From: Coprinellus micaceus
Lineage: Eukaryota > Basidiomycota > Agaricomycetes > Agaricales > Psathyrellaceae
Assembly (NCBI GenBank): GCA_951394405.1
Contig: OX596334.1
Coordinates: 4,526,001-4,590,000, forward strand
Direction: 5' to 3'
Length of the DNA stretch: 64,000 bases
Part shown: positions 1 to 12,788 of the stretch, one piece after another
Layout: every line of letters starts with the position of its first letter
How positions within the stretch are numbered: position 1 is the first letter of the stretch
Position numbers and translations under genes: made by a program
The notes under the pieces: model-generated
Databases searched by the model: none
Seen by the model: only the letters and a program-made list of their open reading frames with translations
Told to the model about the DNA's origin: nothing

Positions 1-791
1 AAGGGGCAGACCGCGATTACGTGCTACGACAGCAATACCGATCTTCGGCCTTGCGCCGCCGCCGTGATAGGGACCCCTCAAACCTATTGCAAGATGGCGG
101 TACCCCAACGTCAACTGTGGCTCAGTTTCTTTGTGCTAAACAAGAGGCATGTTTTGATTTGACCCTGGCCACAAGTAGATTGTGAGTTGAAGTGCATTCC
201 ATCATCTAGTTCTCGTACTCGTACTGACGATGAGCGTTATGGTCAGGACGCAATCATTACTCCTTGGCAGGGTTTACGCGTGCGACGTAGACTGCCTATT
301 GTTCCAATTGGTGGTGAAGTAAGGGATCCTAGGTAATTAACTCTATGTGGCTATTCAATCCTCGGCCAACGGAAATTCCCCCGTCGAGCCTTGAGTCTAC
401 ATTCTCATCCGCCGTTGAGGTGAGGCGAAGTTAGGTGACCTAGGTTAGGGTTTGGTAACCCACGGTTTACCTTCGCATCAGACTTCAGCACCTCTTTCTC
501 TTACCACGATAACCCTACCTCTGCCCCACCTATGCGTACACTGCGAACCCCAGTTTTGATGCTTCTGAAGTATGCATCAAGCGTCGCAGTTCCCTGGGAG
601 TGCTTCTCGACGAGCTGTGTGCACAGAGTTACTCTTAAGGTATGTGCCCACAAATCATTCTGCATCTTTCACTTGCTGTGGTGACACTCCTCCCACTGGA
701 GCCTTCTAATTCATGGGTGCTGCGTACGTAGTGTGACCTAATTGCCTCATATTCGCTACTTCGGCTCAGTATCTCCTTCAAAAGGGTGCGG
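1..791. other. No recognisable gene
   Basis: I see no long open frame, repeat or RNA gene in this stretch. Several GTGAG/TAG motifs resemble splice sites, but I could not assemble a coherent protein. It may hold more of the degraded minus-strand gene that follows. Confidence 0.4.
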
Positions 792-2004
792 TTAGCTTTT
801 CATCTCGGCGTTTGCTGGGGCAGGATCCAGAGCAGGACTGATTTGGTATAGCCTGTACTGGTACTCCTTTGGTTGCTCGGGTGGCGGGAGGTTCGTGTTC
901 TCACTCGCCCGAACAGTTCTCCTAGAGGCGTTCTCGAGGTCGCAGATGAAGGAATAGTCCCAGTGTACTCGGCCTTCTATGTGTGCTGATGGTCCTCTGC
1001 TGCGCAATGGGCGCTTCTGTCGTTGGGCGACAAGCGCGCGAAATTCTGTACGCCATCTTTCCGTTCACTATATCAAAGAAGTCCCGATTCCATTGTACAA
1101 GCACTCGACTCCGTTATGTCGCCGACCGTCGGTCCCATGGAGACGTAGTAGTACCTTTGACGTGCCGCCTTACCGTTCCATTCACATCACTTACCTGGCG
1201 CCAGAGAAGCACGGCACTGACGACATGGAATGCAGACAGTACGGCTACCACATCCGACTCTCTGAAGAACCACTTTCCCTCTTCAGAACGCTCTGTCGGC
1301 CAGCCAAGTTCTTACCAACTCGTCTGGGTCAATGGGCCTACACTGCTGTACATGTGTAGGTCTTCCATTTGGCGCGGCTACTTGGACAGTTCAGCCAAGG
1401 GTGGATCCTTCTGTACGTTGTGGTGACCGGAATCCCCCTGCGCGTACAGATATCCTCGTTCTACTCGGGAGCACATGGGCTTGTCAACCGTACAGTCTTC
1501 GGAGGGCAGACTCATTTCACTTCCCATTCTGCACATATTACTCTGGTGGAGCATCGAACATTCAACTGACTCGCGAGGTCTCATTTGCTGGCATCGGTAC
1601 TTAGAACACTCTATGGACTAACGTGCTATCAGGCAACGCTTCTCCCCCTTGGACCCGGCCCAATGGTGTGAGGGATGGGAGTGGGAGTCTCTGTAGTAGG
1701 CATGAGGGGTCCTGCACTGAACTTCGGTGAGTACAAGTTCGAGGGGCACGCTCTGGCGTGACGTACGTCCAGACCACAGTGGAGGTGCGGTCGACAATAA
1801 ACGGCGACTCCCTCAGGAGCGTATGGACGACCCTGGTCGCTGTGAAGATATCCCCTTCCTTGACACCCTTGGTTGCGGAAGCGCCAGACTGTATCGATTA
1901 ATCTTGGTAAGCGACCTCTTCAAAACAGGATGGAGTGCATGTGGACTGACCAGCGCTAACGCAAGCGTTCCAACGATGGCGATGACGGTGTGCTTGAATT
2001 GCAT
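792..2004 (-). pseudogene. Degraded gene, possibly for a secreted protein, family unknown
   Basis: On the minus strand a frame opens at 2004 with a signal-peptide-like start (MQFKHTVIAIVGTLALALVS). Fragments with protein-like composition follow: one around 1850-1640 contains FTATRVVHTLLRESPFIVD, and a final one at 1007-792 contains VHWDYSFICDLENASRR and ends in a stop at 792. I could not join the pieces with phase-consistent introns, and in-frame stops interrupt the middle, for example just before YVQNGK near 1530. What is seen is a secretion-like start and scattered coding-like islands on one strand. That they belong to one gene, and that it is broken, is inference. I do not recognise the family. 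Confidence 0.3.
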
Positions 2005-2529
2005 GGCGTTGTATGGGGCTGATGGCTAAAGGTTGGAGGTCACACCAGGAGGGTACGTGGGTATATATGCGTTATAGTTCCTTACGAAGGTTGCTAATTG
2101 AGTCTAGCTCCCAAATGGGCTCGCACAAGCTCCCTTCATTGTGTTATCACCTCCATCCGTACGGTCCGACCTTCGTAGCTTCAATGAATCTGAAGAATTG
2201 TTCTGAGAACGCAATCTCACCTTTTTTGCCCTTCCGCCGTGGGTTGAATTGAGCCATATCGGTGCGAGACAGCCCGCCTGACGAGTCTGCGCTTTGATTT
2301 TACGTCTCTTCCTCTTAATCCAGGCGTTGTTCCCCATCAAGACGTTTGTGGCAGCACACACACAGATTCAGTCTGGGACAATTTCGCTATCCGAGAGACA
2401 AAACCATAACGGCAGGGCCGCACGACTGACTTGATGTTTGCCGCAATTCCGGACTACCCGAGACCATAAAAGACGACCTTCTACGGGCGAGTCTTTCTCA
2501 TTGAACTCTTCATCTCTTGAATTTGCATA
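2005..2529. other. Intergenic region upstream of laccase
   Basis: This lies between the divergent degraded gene and the laccase start. A TATA-like run (GTATATATGCG) occurs near 2061, but it is about 470 bp from the laccase ATG, so its role is doubtful. No clear core promoter stands next to the start codon. Confidence 0.3.
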
Positions 2530-4586
2530 ATGCTCGAGTTCGCTGTGGTCGCTCAACTCGTTGGGGCTGCTCTCGGAGCTGTGGGCCCTTCCGGCACTCT
2601 CACGGTGGCAAACGCTGTCATCGCCCCCGATGGCTTCCAACGCTCGTGAGTTATTCATGTTCCCTCCCTCTCACCATGCAAGGATCTCACAACTGGGAAC
2701 AGTGCAGTTTTGGCTGGAGACAGCCCCACCACCCTGTCGTTTCCTGGCCCGGTCATACAGGGCACGAAGGTACATTTTGCGGTCTCGCTTTCAAGGAAAT
2801 CTCGCTCATGCAATGCTCTCGCGACAGGGAACGAGTTTCAGCCTGAACGTCGTTGATAACTTGACGGACGCTACTATGGAACGCTTGACCAGTATTGTGA
2901 GTACGCTATCCCCCCAGTGCTGTGTACACCTCTGATGAGCGGTGTAGCACTGGCACGGATTCTTCCAGAGTGGTAGCGCTTGGGCAGACGGTCCAACGGG
3001 CGTCACCCAGTGTCCTATCGTCCCAGGAAATTCATTCCTCTACGAGTTCTCCGCCGCAGAGCAGGCAGGGACGTTTTGGTACCACTCCCATTATTGTGAG
3101 TTGATCGGCCTTGCCTCATTGCTCTGATACTGAGCGCAATATGCCAGCCTCTCAATACTGTGACGGCCTTCGCGGCGCGATGGTCGTCTACGACCCTAAT
3201 GACCCCCACCTCGGCTTGTAAGCATACATTACCATTGAGCGTAGCTCCATTTGATTTCGCTCACTGGAACACATCTAGGTATGATGTCGACAACGAGGCC
3301 ACCGTCCTCACTCTGGCCGATTGGTACCAGATCCCCGCCCCATCGCAGGGGATCGTGCCAACTCCAGATTCCACACTTATCAACGGCAAAGGGCGGTTCC
3401 TCGGAGGCCCCCTCTCCCCATTGGCTGTAATCATGGTCAACCAGAATACGCGCTACCGATTCCGTCTCGTATCTATTTCGTGCGATTCAAGCTTTGTCTT
3501 CTCCATCGATGGACATACTATGGTAACTTACCTCTGGAGTACTAAGCAAGATGCGATGCTGACTCCCCGAGCAGAAAATCATCGAAGCAGACGGCATCAG
3601 CACAGAAGAGCTTACTGTTGACAGCATCGAGATCTTCGCCGGCCAACGCTATTCTTTCGTTCTGGAGGCCAACCAAGTCGTCGACAATTACTGGGTTCGA
3701 GCTAATCCCAGCGCCGGTACAGCTGGTTTCGATGGAGGGCTGAACTCTGCAATCTTGCGCTACGTCGGAGCGGTGGACGACGACCCTACCACATTGCAGC
3801 AGCCCAACAGCAATCCTATGGTTGAGACGAACCTTCACCCACTCACCGATCCCGCTGCCCCTGGGACCCCAGAACCCGGGGCCGCCGATGTCAACATCAA
3901 CCTTGCAGTCGCGTTCGACTTCAACACCCTCCAATTCCAAGTAAACGGCGCTCCGTTTATTGAACCATCTGTTCCTGTCTTGCTTCAGATCCTAAGCGGA
4001 ACGACGGCCGCTCAGGACATGCTGCCTCCCGGTTCGGTCTATGAACTTCCTCTCAACAGCGTCATCGAGCTCACCCTTCCAGGCGGGTCTGCCGCGAGCC
4101 CTGTAAGTCCCTTTCGTAACCTACACCTGAATTTTGACTCAAGATCGTTAATGTTACAGCACCCGATACACCTGCACGGCCATGCATTCAGCGTCGTTCG
4201 AAGCGTTGGTAATGACAGCTACAACTTCGTCAACCCCGTGCGACGGGACGTCGTCCATACTGGAAATCTGACTACCGACCTCGTTACCATCCGTTTCCGA
4301 ACTGACAATTCCGGGCCTTGGATTATGCATTGCCACATCGACTGGCACCTCATAAGGTCAGTTTATTTTTCTGGACCTTGGAACCATGCCAACGGCTCCG
4401 TCGCTTCCCTACAGGGGCCTATCTGTGGTCTTCGCCGAAGGAATCCCCGAGACTGCTAGCTCCGACCCTCCGAGTAAGCCTCATTCAACCTCCACCTTGG
4501 CACTGAGGGCGATTTCTGACCACCTTACAGTGTCCTGGGACGCCCTTTGCCCCGCATTCGACGACTTTGAAAACGCTGAGCGCTGA
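2530..4586 (+). CDS. Laccase (multicopper oxidase), ten exons, 517 aa
   Basis: A secreted copper oxidase that couples one-electron oxidation of phenols to reduction of O2 to water. Exons: 2530-2645, 2703-2769, 2828-2896, 2948-3095, 3148-3217, 3279-3522, 3575-4102, 4160-4356, 4415-4473, 4531-4586. They total 1554 nt, exactly 517 codons plus stop, and the nine introns are 51-61 bp with GT-AG ends. A short hydrophobic leader ([16 protein letters not shown]) suggests secretion. All four copper signatures are present: HWHGFF at the start of exon 4, [17 protein letters not shown] across the exon 4/5 junction, HPIHLHGH at the start of exon 8, and HCHIDWHL at the end of exon 8. The residue ten after the type-1 copper Cys is Leu, so by the usual scheme the T1 site has a Leu axial position. 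The usual HLEAG context after that motif reads HLIRG here. Length and intron density fit basidiomycete laccases. The gene appears intact. Confidence 0.96.
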
Positions 4587-4833
4587 GTGGGCGTTTGCGT
4601 CTTTCTCTGCGACTTTGACGTCGGCAGTACAGACCGAAGGAGAAGACGGGGTATTACAATGACGTAGTGAATGGGTCGAATTCTTCCAATAGTTTCAGCG
4701 TACGCGTTGTAGCCTGTAGGTCGTTACTTATTTGTCTATCGGAAATTTGGCATTTAAGGCGGTATGTGTGACACCCCAATGTCGCGGGTCTGGGCGAGCT
4801 GAGGTGGTACGGTACGACAGCTCCATGGCCAGT

Positions 4834-6767
4834 TCAAACCTTGCAAGGTGCTGGTGAGCCGGTACTTGCTCTCCCTGACATCTCCACGCCCTCTGCGACA
4901 ATTTCTCCCTGAGCTGTTTGCGATCCGGAATCTGGGGCCGCAAACAGTAGAGTCGATGCAACTGGTCGCGTGCCCACGTAGTCGACCTTGCGCATATTGA
5001 TCATGAGTCGCTGAGCGAGAATGGGGATGAACACGTCCCAAACACTGGTGAGACGCATGTTAGTCGCACGTTTGGATGACCGGGGGAGGACGAATAGGGC
5101 TTACGAGATGTATAGTCTGTTAGAGGAGAGAGGGGTTGTGAGTTGCGGATCGACGGGGACATGCGTCCGACTTACACAAAGATGGTGCTCCCGTCCCATG
5201 AATTGGCCTGCGTTCGTACCATTTAGGAACTTGGGATGCCCAGAATATAAAATAAAATGGGCCTTACAGGCATCACGGAGGGCGTGTTGAAAATGGCAGC
5301 CACGAATCTCATTCCTACTCAGAGGGGTCAGTCCCCAGTCGATACCTCAACCTGAAAGCCAACGGCCACAAACCAGTCAAAAGAACGTAGTACAAGCCAC
5401 CATCGCGGCGTAAGACTTTAACCAGACCACTATTCTGGCCTCTGTAACGCAAGATCATAGTGACGACGCCCAGAACGAGGAGCACTTTGGATTCCGAGGT
5501 CGTCAGCTGGCGCTTCTACACGCAAAGGTGGGGAGACGCGCGCACTTACATGCGGTCGTTGCGAGACTAATGTATGCCCGGATGTCTCGAGCGACGAACG
5601 TGAGAACTGCCTCGCTCGAGGGGACGTAGCATGGGTAGCCCAGTTCGGCGTCCAGGCTTGTTATTGGCTCGGCTGTTTGACGTTCAGCAAATATCAATTG
5701 ACGAGAAGCTCGAGAGATGGGGCTTACCAGGGTACTGAATATTCCCGACGACATTGAACGCAAGACCAAGGCACGAAGGTGTCTTCAACGTGAAATTCGA
5801 AGTCGGAGTGAGTTAGCAGAAGGCAAGATTCTCCAACGGAGCACTCACCACGCATATGAGAAGTAGAGGGATGATATAAATCCACCTCGCTCGAAGAAGG
5901 GCGGCAAGGCATAGCCCAAGGGAAACTACGGGTCAATATCAGTACCTTCGTCAGAACGATAAAGGAATGAAATAATCCAACACACCATCGCAAGCCAGCT
6001 GAACAAACCAATGGGCAACTGCCCGTAGAGCATCAGCATTCCTACGCCCAGAGGGAGGTCGATCCCGCAGCGCAGAATGGACGCACAATCGTAGATAACC
6101 CACAAGACCTTACAACCCTAAACGTTCTCGTCAGATACATACCCATCAAAAGTCCTAGCAAAACGCACGATCGGGCTTATGGGATAGTAGTTCCTGAAGT
6201 TCCCTACCAGAAATTACCGCTCAGCGAATCCGAGATATTCGCATGAAGGCGGGGTACGCACTGGTGAGCTGGAGTGCGATGAACACGCACATCCCATATC
6301 GTATGAGGATGAATAGCGCTTTGCCGAAGTTCCACTTTTGCGGGAAGGTAATCGAGACCTTGGATAGAAAGGCGGTCGGCCTGTGGTTAGCGCCAACCTG
6401 AGTTGGTACCCGAATTTTAGAGCTTACATCCTCCTTGAGCGTGGTCAAGATGTAGTAAATCTGTAACGGGGGTCATACGTTAGTTCGAATGTCTGATAAA
6501 CACGAAAGCGTTCATGAACATGCACGTAAAGGGTGTAGAAGGAAACTGATACGGGGAAGTTTTGATACAGAAGTTTTGAGTCCAGCCAGGGGCGAGGAAA
6601 GGCACAACGGCTTACTGCAGATATTCTACAGGGAACATGACCAAAACCAGAGCAATCGTTAGAAGTAGGTCATACCATCTCAGATAAAACGAATGGATTA
6701 CCTCCTGCATTCTCCATTGCGCCACTGCCTCCGAGAGGGCTTGGGCGTACTCCTCCGACGCTGACAT
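4834..6767 (-). CDS. DUF6533 family membrane protein (copy A)
   Basis: Minus-strand multi-exon gene. The first exon starts at 6767 (MSASEEYAQALSEAVAQWRM) and continues through WYDLLLTIALVLVMFPVEYL, the YDxLLT feature of fungal DUF6533 proteins. A later exon near 6450-6280 carries YYILTTLKED and, after an intron, FPQKWNFGKALFILIRYGMC, which matches the family's W-xxGK-xLFxLxRY region. Further hydrophobic segments follow (WVIYDCASILRCG near 6090), and the last exon holds the cytoplasmic end (LAQRLMINMRKVDYVG) with a stop at 4834. DUF6533 proteins are predicted multipass membrane proteins of unknown function, common in Agaricomycetes. The middle exons (5.1-6.0 kb) are only partly resolved. A paralogue lies at 15.8-17.5 kb on the same strand. 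Confidence 0.7.
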
Positions 6768-7149
6768 CGCGAGACGAGGGAGAGATAGGTAAGAGCGAGG
6801 GTGGAGCAAGGGGAGGACATTGAAATACCTATGTCCTTGCCGCACACCACTACGTATAGACGGGGGATGAGGCACGATTTCGAAGCGGCGCTGTTCGAGG
6901 GCGGCTATAGCCAGTCAAACCCCAATCGCACGGCTTCCTTGGCTTCGATGAGCCATTTCCGTTCATGATAGTAACGGTGGGGTAGGTTCTCCGCCTTGTG
7001 AAGAAAGGAAATGTGGTGGAAGAAGCCGAGGCAAGGTGATAGAAGTCATGATGGTTATCGGGCTGAATGGTCGAAGCCTCGAAATGGGTGCGAGGGTTCA
7101 ATGAATTGGGTGAGGCTCGTAAACGACTGGAGAGATAAGGGCGAAGGGC

Positions 7150-8552
7150 GAACGGAGAAGGGCTGATAAGGGGCGCAGGGGGACGAAGATGGAACGAAAG
7201 GAGCGTCGTTAAGGATAGGTGTCAGGGCCAATCGAGAGGTGACGAAGGTCGGTGACAGAGCAGAAGGGAAAGGTCGAAACCTCATCTTCGACTCTTTCGT
7301 CCCAGTCGCACCTGGGACGCGGGAAATGGTTCTCGCATCGTCCCTGGAGAGGTTGCGGCTGTGTCTGGAGGCCTTCAGCGGGCGCGTCAAAGGGAGCGGG
7401 GAGATTTGGGGCGTCGTCTAAGGAGGGCCCGGGACCCCCGACAGGGCATCGCGTCTGTCGAAGTCACAATCAGTTCGGAGCGTGAATAGAGAGAGGGAAA
7501 GGGGACCTGGGCGATTAAAATGGAGGACGATGCGAAGGGACGCCCGAAGGCGAGGAGCAGTGAGAAGGCATGGAGGGGCTGGTGAGGCCCCCGAAGGGCG
7601 AAGAAGGATGGGGGCGAAACTGGAAGGGGGAGCAAACGAGGATGCTAGCGAAGAGGAAGGAGAGCAGATATAAGCAAGACATACCTCGAATAAACGTCCC
7701 AGGGAGGCACCACCCCTGCCCCACCGCCCATTGAGCGTGTTACTCAATGAATTCCGGCGCGAATAGCGACCCACACCCGCCTCGACCCTTTGGGCGTGGC
7801 GGCTAGCGACGAATGCGGACGGAGGGAAGTTGTCCAGGAGGGAGGATTTGGGCAGCGCGTGCGAGCCTTACTGGAGATGAAGCAGACAGTAGTCAATTAT
7901 CTCGGGCTCCACTGGGTGGAGAGGCGTACCTCAGCAGCTACAAGGCTGGACCTCTCCATTCGGATTCCCGCCCACGTCCGACTGCCTGCGCCAGTTGTCG
8001 AACACCGGGGCCTTGCGGGTTACCTCTGCATTGCGGATTGCTCGAGCGGATGAGCTGGCGGAGCATTTGAGGGCGAGGTAACGCAGAGTGGTGTTCGATA
8101 TCGCAGTCTGCCCTGCTGCGAACAATTCTTTTCATGAGAGGCGGTGCGGTTTGGCGACGTTGGCCTGGTCGGTGGGAAGCGGATCGTGATCGAGGAAGGG
8201 TGCACGCAGCGACGAAGATGAACTGGAGGGCGCGTGGCCGCTTTGGGGAGACCTTGTTAGAAGGGAAGCTGCTTTCGTGCGAGGTGGGTCTGGGAACGAG
8301 AGCGGGCTTGGGGTTAGGTCTCCTCAGGTTGAGGTTCCCAAATCGGCAACGAGATAGGGACTTCAAGTGGGCTGGGCGCTAATTTACGGCAGAACCCCAT
8401 CAAGGTGCGCAAACGCGAATGAGGTGTATAACTCCAGGAAGCATTATACTCGACCGTTCTCCGGCTTTGTTGAGATATATTTTAATACCCAAGGATTGAG
8501 GGTAGACACCCAAATCAGTTTAGCACTATATTGCTTGGATCTGCAATCCTGG
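7150..8552. repeat. 1.4-kb dispersed repeat, copy 1
   Basis: Direct repeat of 12789-14163. Shared landmarks in the same order are GAACGGAGAAGGGCTGATAA at the left end, a CAGATATAAGCAA stretch, and a right end with GCATTATACTCGACCGTTC and TAGCACTATATTGC. The copies differ by point changes and small indels. No transposase or reverse-transcriptase motif and no terminal inverted repeat is visible. The open frames inside overlap on both strands and none looks like a conserved protein. It is probably a non-autonomous mobile element or an old segmental duplication. Confidence 0.8.
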
Positions 8553-8699
8553 TGAATGACACTGGCCGGGTGATCTGCCCCAGCATAGCCGGGTTGGACG
8601 GGGCGAGCTCGCTTCTCGAGACGGAACGTATATCACGTTGAGTGAACTTCAAAGGACCTTTCTACGAGAATGATCAGCTGGGGAGGTACGCACCTGACA

Positions 8700-9600
8700 C
8701 CATAGTCTTCTCCTCCGCACGTCCAGCCTCGGTGCCCATGCCCGCGTACAGTTCGACCGCGGTATAGGCGCCGCAGCGGCAATGCGACATCGCTGAACTC
8801 GTGAGGGGCGCCGGGTGGCCTTGTGATTTTGAGAGAGGGCCCACAAGCGCCAACCAGGAAGACTTGGCTGGGTGAAGTGCGGGTGAGCCGCAGCGAAGGA
8901 TGCTATCTTGTTGTTTCGAAATCGCATCCACTGGTGAAGGGTGCTGAGGGCGGAAGTGCCTTCAATGCTGAGAGAGTAGGTGACGAGCTGAGAGAAAGTC
9001 GATGGTGACTGCAAGAGACGAGGAATCGTCAACGCCGGATCAGCGGCGCTTTTCTTTCTTTCTCATACTCTCGGCCAGCTCAGCAGGAACCACGAATCTC
9101 CAACCGCGACTCTGGTCCACCTCGAACCATGCCTCAAACGCCAATGTGTCCCTCTCAAAAAGCTCCTCCGAGACAATCCTGGTCCAATAAACCTCGCGAA
9201 GCACGCTCTCCACGCCCCGCAGCAACTATCGTCACGTTCGATGGGGAGCCACAAGGTGTTCCAGGCAGTTGCGCAGCCGCCTGAAGACGACCATTGACGA
9301 AGCTCTTAATCTGTATCGTCTGGATGTAGGTGCGTACCCTCACCTCTTAGACCTTCCTTTCGGCCCTGAGCTAACTGATTGGATTCATGCCCATGTCCCA
9401 ACCCTCAGTCATTGGCAGAGGGGATGAATTGCGCCATTGTACGGGCGATGTTGGGAAGAGATCGCTCAGGATCGGAAACCAGAGCCTCCCCGTTCCCATA
9501 CATGCCCCCTTGAACTTTGAACTCACCATCAACTTCATCGCTGCTCCTCCCCGTCTTCCCCTTCCCGCTGTCGAGTCCTCGATCAACCATCACGCACTAC
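8700..9600 (-). other. Possible small minus-strand gene, unrecognised
   Basis: A minus-strand open frame at 9225-9040 reads like protein (REVYWTRIVSEELFERDTL, then AWFEVDQSRGWRFVVPAEL) and ends in a basic tail (RKKEKRR). A second one upstream, at 9593-9405, begins MMVDRGLDSGKGKTG. I could not prove that they belong to one gene, and I recognise no family. Confidence 0.22.
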
Positions 9601-9619
9601 ATGCGAGGGATACGTGACT

Positions 9620-10461
9620 CCGTGGGCTGTACTGTGGGATGAATCTGTTTGAGAGGATATCGTGGGTAAGAGGTTGGTAACGAGAGAAACGAAAGCGCTC
9701 TGGACTGTTGTGGTGGTGGGAGACTCTAAGCTCGTGGTGTTCGCGAGGTAGACGAGCGCTAAAACTCAAACCACTCGCCTATTTCATCGTACTATTTTAG
9801 TCAGGTGTTTCCAAAAACAGGAGCGACATGATGTTCCTGGGCGGTGGGGGTTCGAGTATTACCGGCTTCTGGTCCAGTTCCTGAACGCTGGGTCTGGGCG
9901 TCTATTGCAAACCACAAATGTCGACTTGCAGGGTCATGATGCAATAATCGGGTCACTCACCAGTGGGCTAGGACTTCTGGGCATCCCAACTCAGAACCAC
10001 TGGCAGCAACCAGGCCCTTGGAACCCCAGGAGTCATACGGAAGGGCACTACGACGCTCCTGTGCTTTCGAATTAAAGGCTCCGTAGCAAAGTGCCCTGAC
10101 GAGTCCATGACATCAGTCCCCCAGAGCCTCCGACTACACCTTATTGGCTACGCGAAGCGCCTTCTGCCCCTGAATCAGCGAAGATCTAGATAGAAAATTT
10201 GCTTCGAAACCACATATTTAACCACTACACAATCGAGGACAGCACTTTAGATCTTCCTTAATCCCCACCATCTTCGAGACAGACATCCTGAAGCCGAGTT
10301 TGTAGCAAAATAAGATTTGGCTTCACAAATCAACCTCAGACTCACCACGTCCACTACCAGGCCTTGTCATTTTCATTGTATTCACGACAACGCCCACTTT
10401 CTTTAACAGCTTAGTGTGTCGTTCACAACCCCGCCACGCACCCCCTTTCGACGACCTCTAC
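9620..10461. other. Intergenic region and leader of the BTB gene
   Basis: No gene seen. The last 150 bases before 10462 are pyrimidine-rich with several CAACGCC/CACTTTC runs, like a fungal 5' leader. Confidence 0.35.
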
Positions 10462-11764
10462 ATGATGTCTGAGAATTGGCAATTCGAAGACGGGCAACTG
10501 CCTTGGGAGTTCTTTGCTCAGTCGGAGCTCGACCAGGCGTTGTACCCCACTGTGCCTGGAATCGCCACACCCGAATATTCCACCTATTCAACGCTCCAGG
10601 CGTTCTCTCAACCGCTGACCCCCGGCACGGTTAGCACACCATTTCTATCAGTGAAACGCTTAGAAATATTCTTACTCCGGGTGATCGTCCTTCACTCTTA
10701 AAATTGCGGAACTATTTCTGCGGTTTTATGTAATAGTCGATGTACCCTAGCTCGTTATTAGGCGGTCCAAGTGGAGGAGAGATACTAGGCGCCGGCCTGG
10801 CCGAGCAAGACGAGGACGTGGGCCACCGAGTTGTGGCAGTGTCCACCTACTTCCACCCATCCAGGTTTCCGAATAGTGATTTAGTTCTCCGTTCATCTGA
10901 TGGGATTCGTTTCTACGTTCAAAAGGAGGACATAGATGACGTCTCCGAGGCCACGGTGCCGGCGTTTCTCCAGTCCGCGGTTCTCGGAATGGATGACGAA
11001 GTCGTAGAGCTTTTGGTCGGGGGCCAGACCCTAACCATTATTCTCCACGCCATCTACCGGGTGCCCAGCACACTCCATGCTTCCACATGTGATGAGCTTA
11101 TCGAAGCAGTCGATAAAATGCCTGAGTATGGGTTGGTACCGAAAGAGCTGATCGCCCCCGACCACCCACTCTACAATCTCCTGCTTGCCCATGCTCCCCT
11201 CCGCCCCCTCGACATATATGCACTTGCAGGTCATCACGGCATCGAAGACCTTGCCAAGCCGGCATCCTCTCACCTCCTCGGCGTTTCCCTTCACCAAATT
11301 ACCGACGCGTTAGGGATCCGCATGGGAACGACATACCTAAAGCGCCTCTTTTTACTTCACAGGTACCGAATGGATACCCTGAAGAACGTACTCTTGCAAC
11401 CCCCCAGGTTCCACGGGCTCACCGATCTCTGCAGCTTTGAGGATCAAAAGAGACTCACCCGGGCTTGGGCCCTGGGGTCAACCTACCTGGTATGGGAGCT
11501 GTCAGCCGGTGCGTGTAACCTACGCTTTCATCTTCAACTGGACTTGACTAATGTTCTCCTCTCACGTCATAGATATCTCGACGCAACGCATCAAAGATGT
11601 CTTTGAGCCCATGGCCACTGAGCTGGACTGCGTGGCTTGCAAGGAGAGGCTCGCGACTCGGCTTCGGGAAGCCGTGGCAGCCTGGGCCCTTGTCAGGGTT
11701 CGTACTTTCACTGGGACGTGCATATTCCTCTTAGACTCATCTGACATTGCAGTTTCTATCCTAG
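10462..11764 (+). CDS. BTB/POZ-like domain protein, four exons, 358 aa
   Basis: Exons 10462-10629, 10737-11508, 11573-11697 and 11753-11764 join in phase (1077 nt) and end RFLS then TAG. After a short acidic/aromatic N-terminus, the region from about residue 90 has the pattern of the large agaricomycete BTB family: SDLVLRSSDGIRFYVQKEDI at the start of the fold, a middle LHAIYRVPS, then ALAGHHGIEDLAKPASSHLL and GTTYLKRLFLLHRYRM further on. Near the C-terminus is a Cys pair (LDCVACKERL) and an EAVAAWALVR segment typical of these proteins. They are probably protein-interaction scaffolds or substrate adaptors; no enzymatic motif is seen. The start could alternatively be an in-frame Met at 10414. 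The gene lies between the two 1.4-kb repeats and looks intact. Confidence 0.8.
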
Positions 11765-12788
11765 TGCACTATCTGATACTCAAGCCGTGCAATTCCCACT
11801 GCACCATCGAACTCACACAATGCCCCTTTAACTCTTACGAGACTGATTGCCTTGGAACCGGTGTTCTATGTATCATCGTATGTATGTTTCGTTTCTGGTA
11901 ATACATGACTGGGCCCTGATATAATGATGGTACACACATGAACGGATTGGAACGGATTTAGATATCCAAACAGCTCTTACTGATGACCCATCCTCCACCA
12001 GAACCTGAGCCTGCGTATCAGCCTCCTGCCCTCACCGCGTCGCTTACACGAAGGCTGCCACAATCCCGGCCATTATGAATTTTCACCCCCCATCGCGTGC
12101 CTTGGTTACCCCCTCCGAGAAGCTGTGTTCTTGGAAACGACGAATTCATCCTTCACGGTCGACCGGAGGATCCGTCGTCAGAGCATCCAGGGAACAAGAT
12201 AATATTAACCGTTGAGTTTCGAGGATGCTAATCGTGTTGAGACCTGGCGAAGGACCGTCGTCGTCTCGTCATCGCGACGATTGTGCACGATATGCCATGG
12301 TAACCCTTAAGGGCGCCAGGCCGTTGCCTTCGCTGGAAGTGATTCAGAATCCGATATCCACTCTCGGTGAAGTTGCCGGGGTGGAAATGGCGAGTGGAGA
12401 ACCTCCCGCATAGATCGGGCTGGCGCCTTCGCAGAACGACTTGGAGTATAGAGAAGGAAATGTTGTTCTACGGGTTCCTCTGCTCCGTATGTCCCGCCAC
12501 CCGTCTTCAACGATTCTTTTAACGTCTTGCCACCATTCCCAGTAGTTCGCATATCGAGAGGGCATCGGTTTAAGATGACTGAATCGCATATAAGATACAA
12601 GATGCGGCTCGCTCCGCTTCGCCACCTCTTGAGCCTGCACTTCAGGTACTAGGCATGCTCTCGGAACGGTACCCCCCTGGCTGGCCGCTAAATCGACAAA
12701 TCAATGTTTGACGGACAGAAAGTGGTTGTGGTCCAGACCCCGTCATAATAGCCTCGTTCAAAGTTAGAGGTAGACTTCTAGGCTGACC
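11765..12788. other. Intergenic, one weak open frame
   Basis: A 98-codon minus-strand frame at 12640-12344 (containing YANYWEWWQDVKRIVEDGW) has unusual aromatic composition, but there is no family match and no neighbouring exon that I can join to it. I see nothing else here. Confidence 0.3.

Noticed and set aside
7482..7774. Open frames on both strands inside the 1.4-kb repeat
   Set aside because: They are not preserved in the second copy and have Arg/Pro/Ser-rich composition from GC bias.
12344..12640. 98-codon minus-strand frame rich in Trp and Tyr
   Set aside because: Interesting composition, but a single isolated frame with no family match and no second exon.
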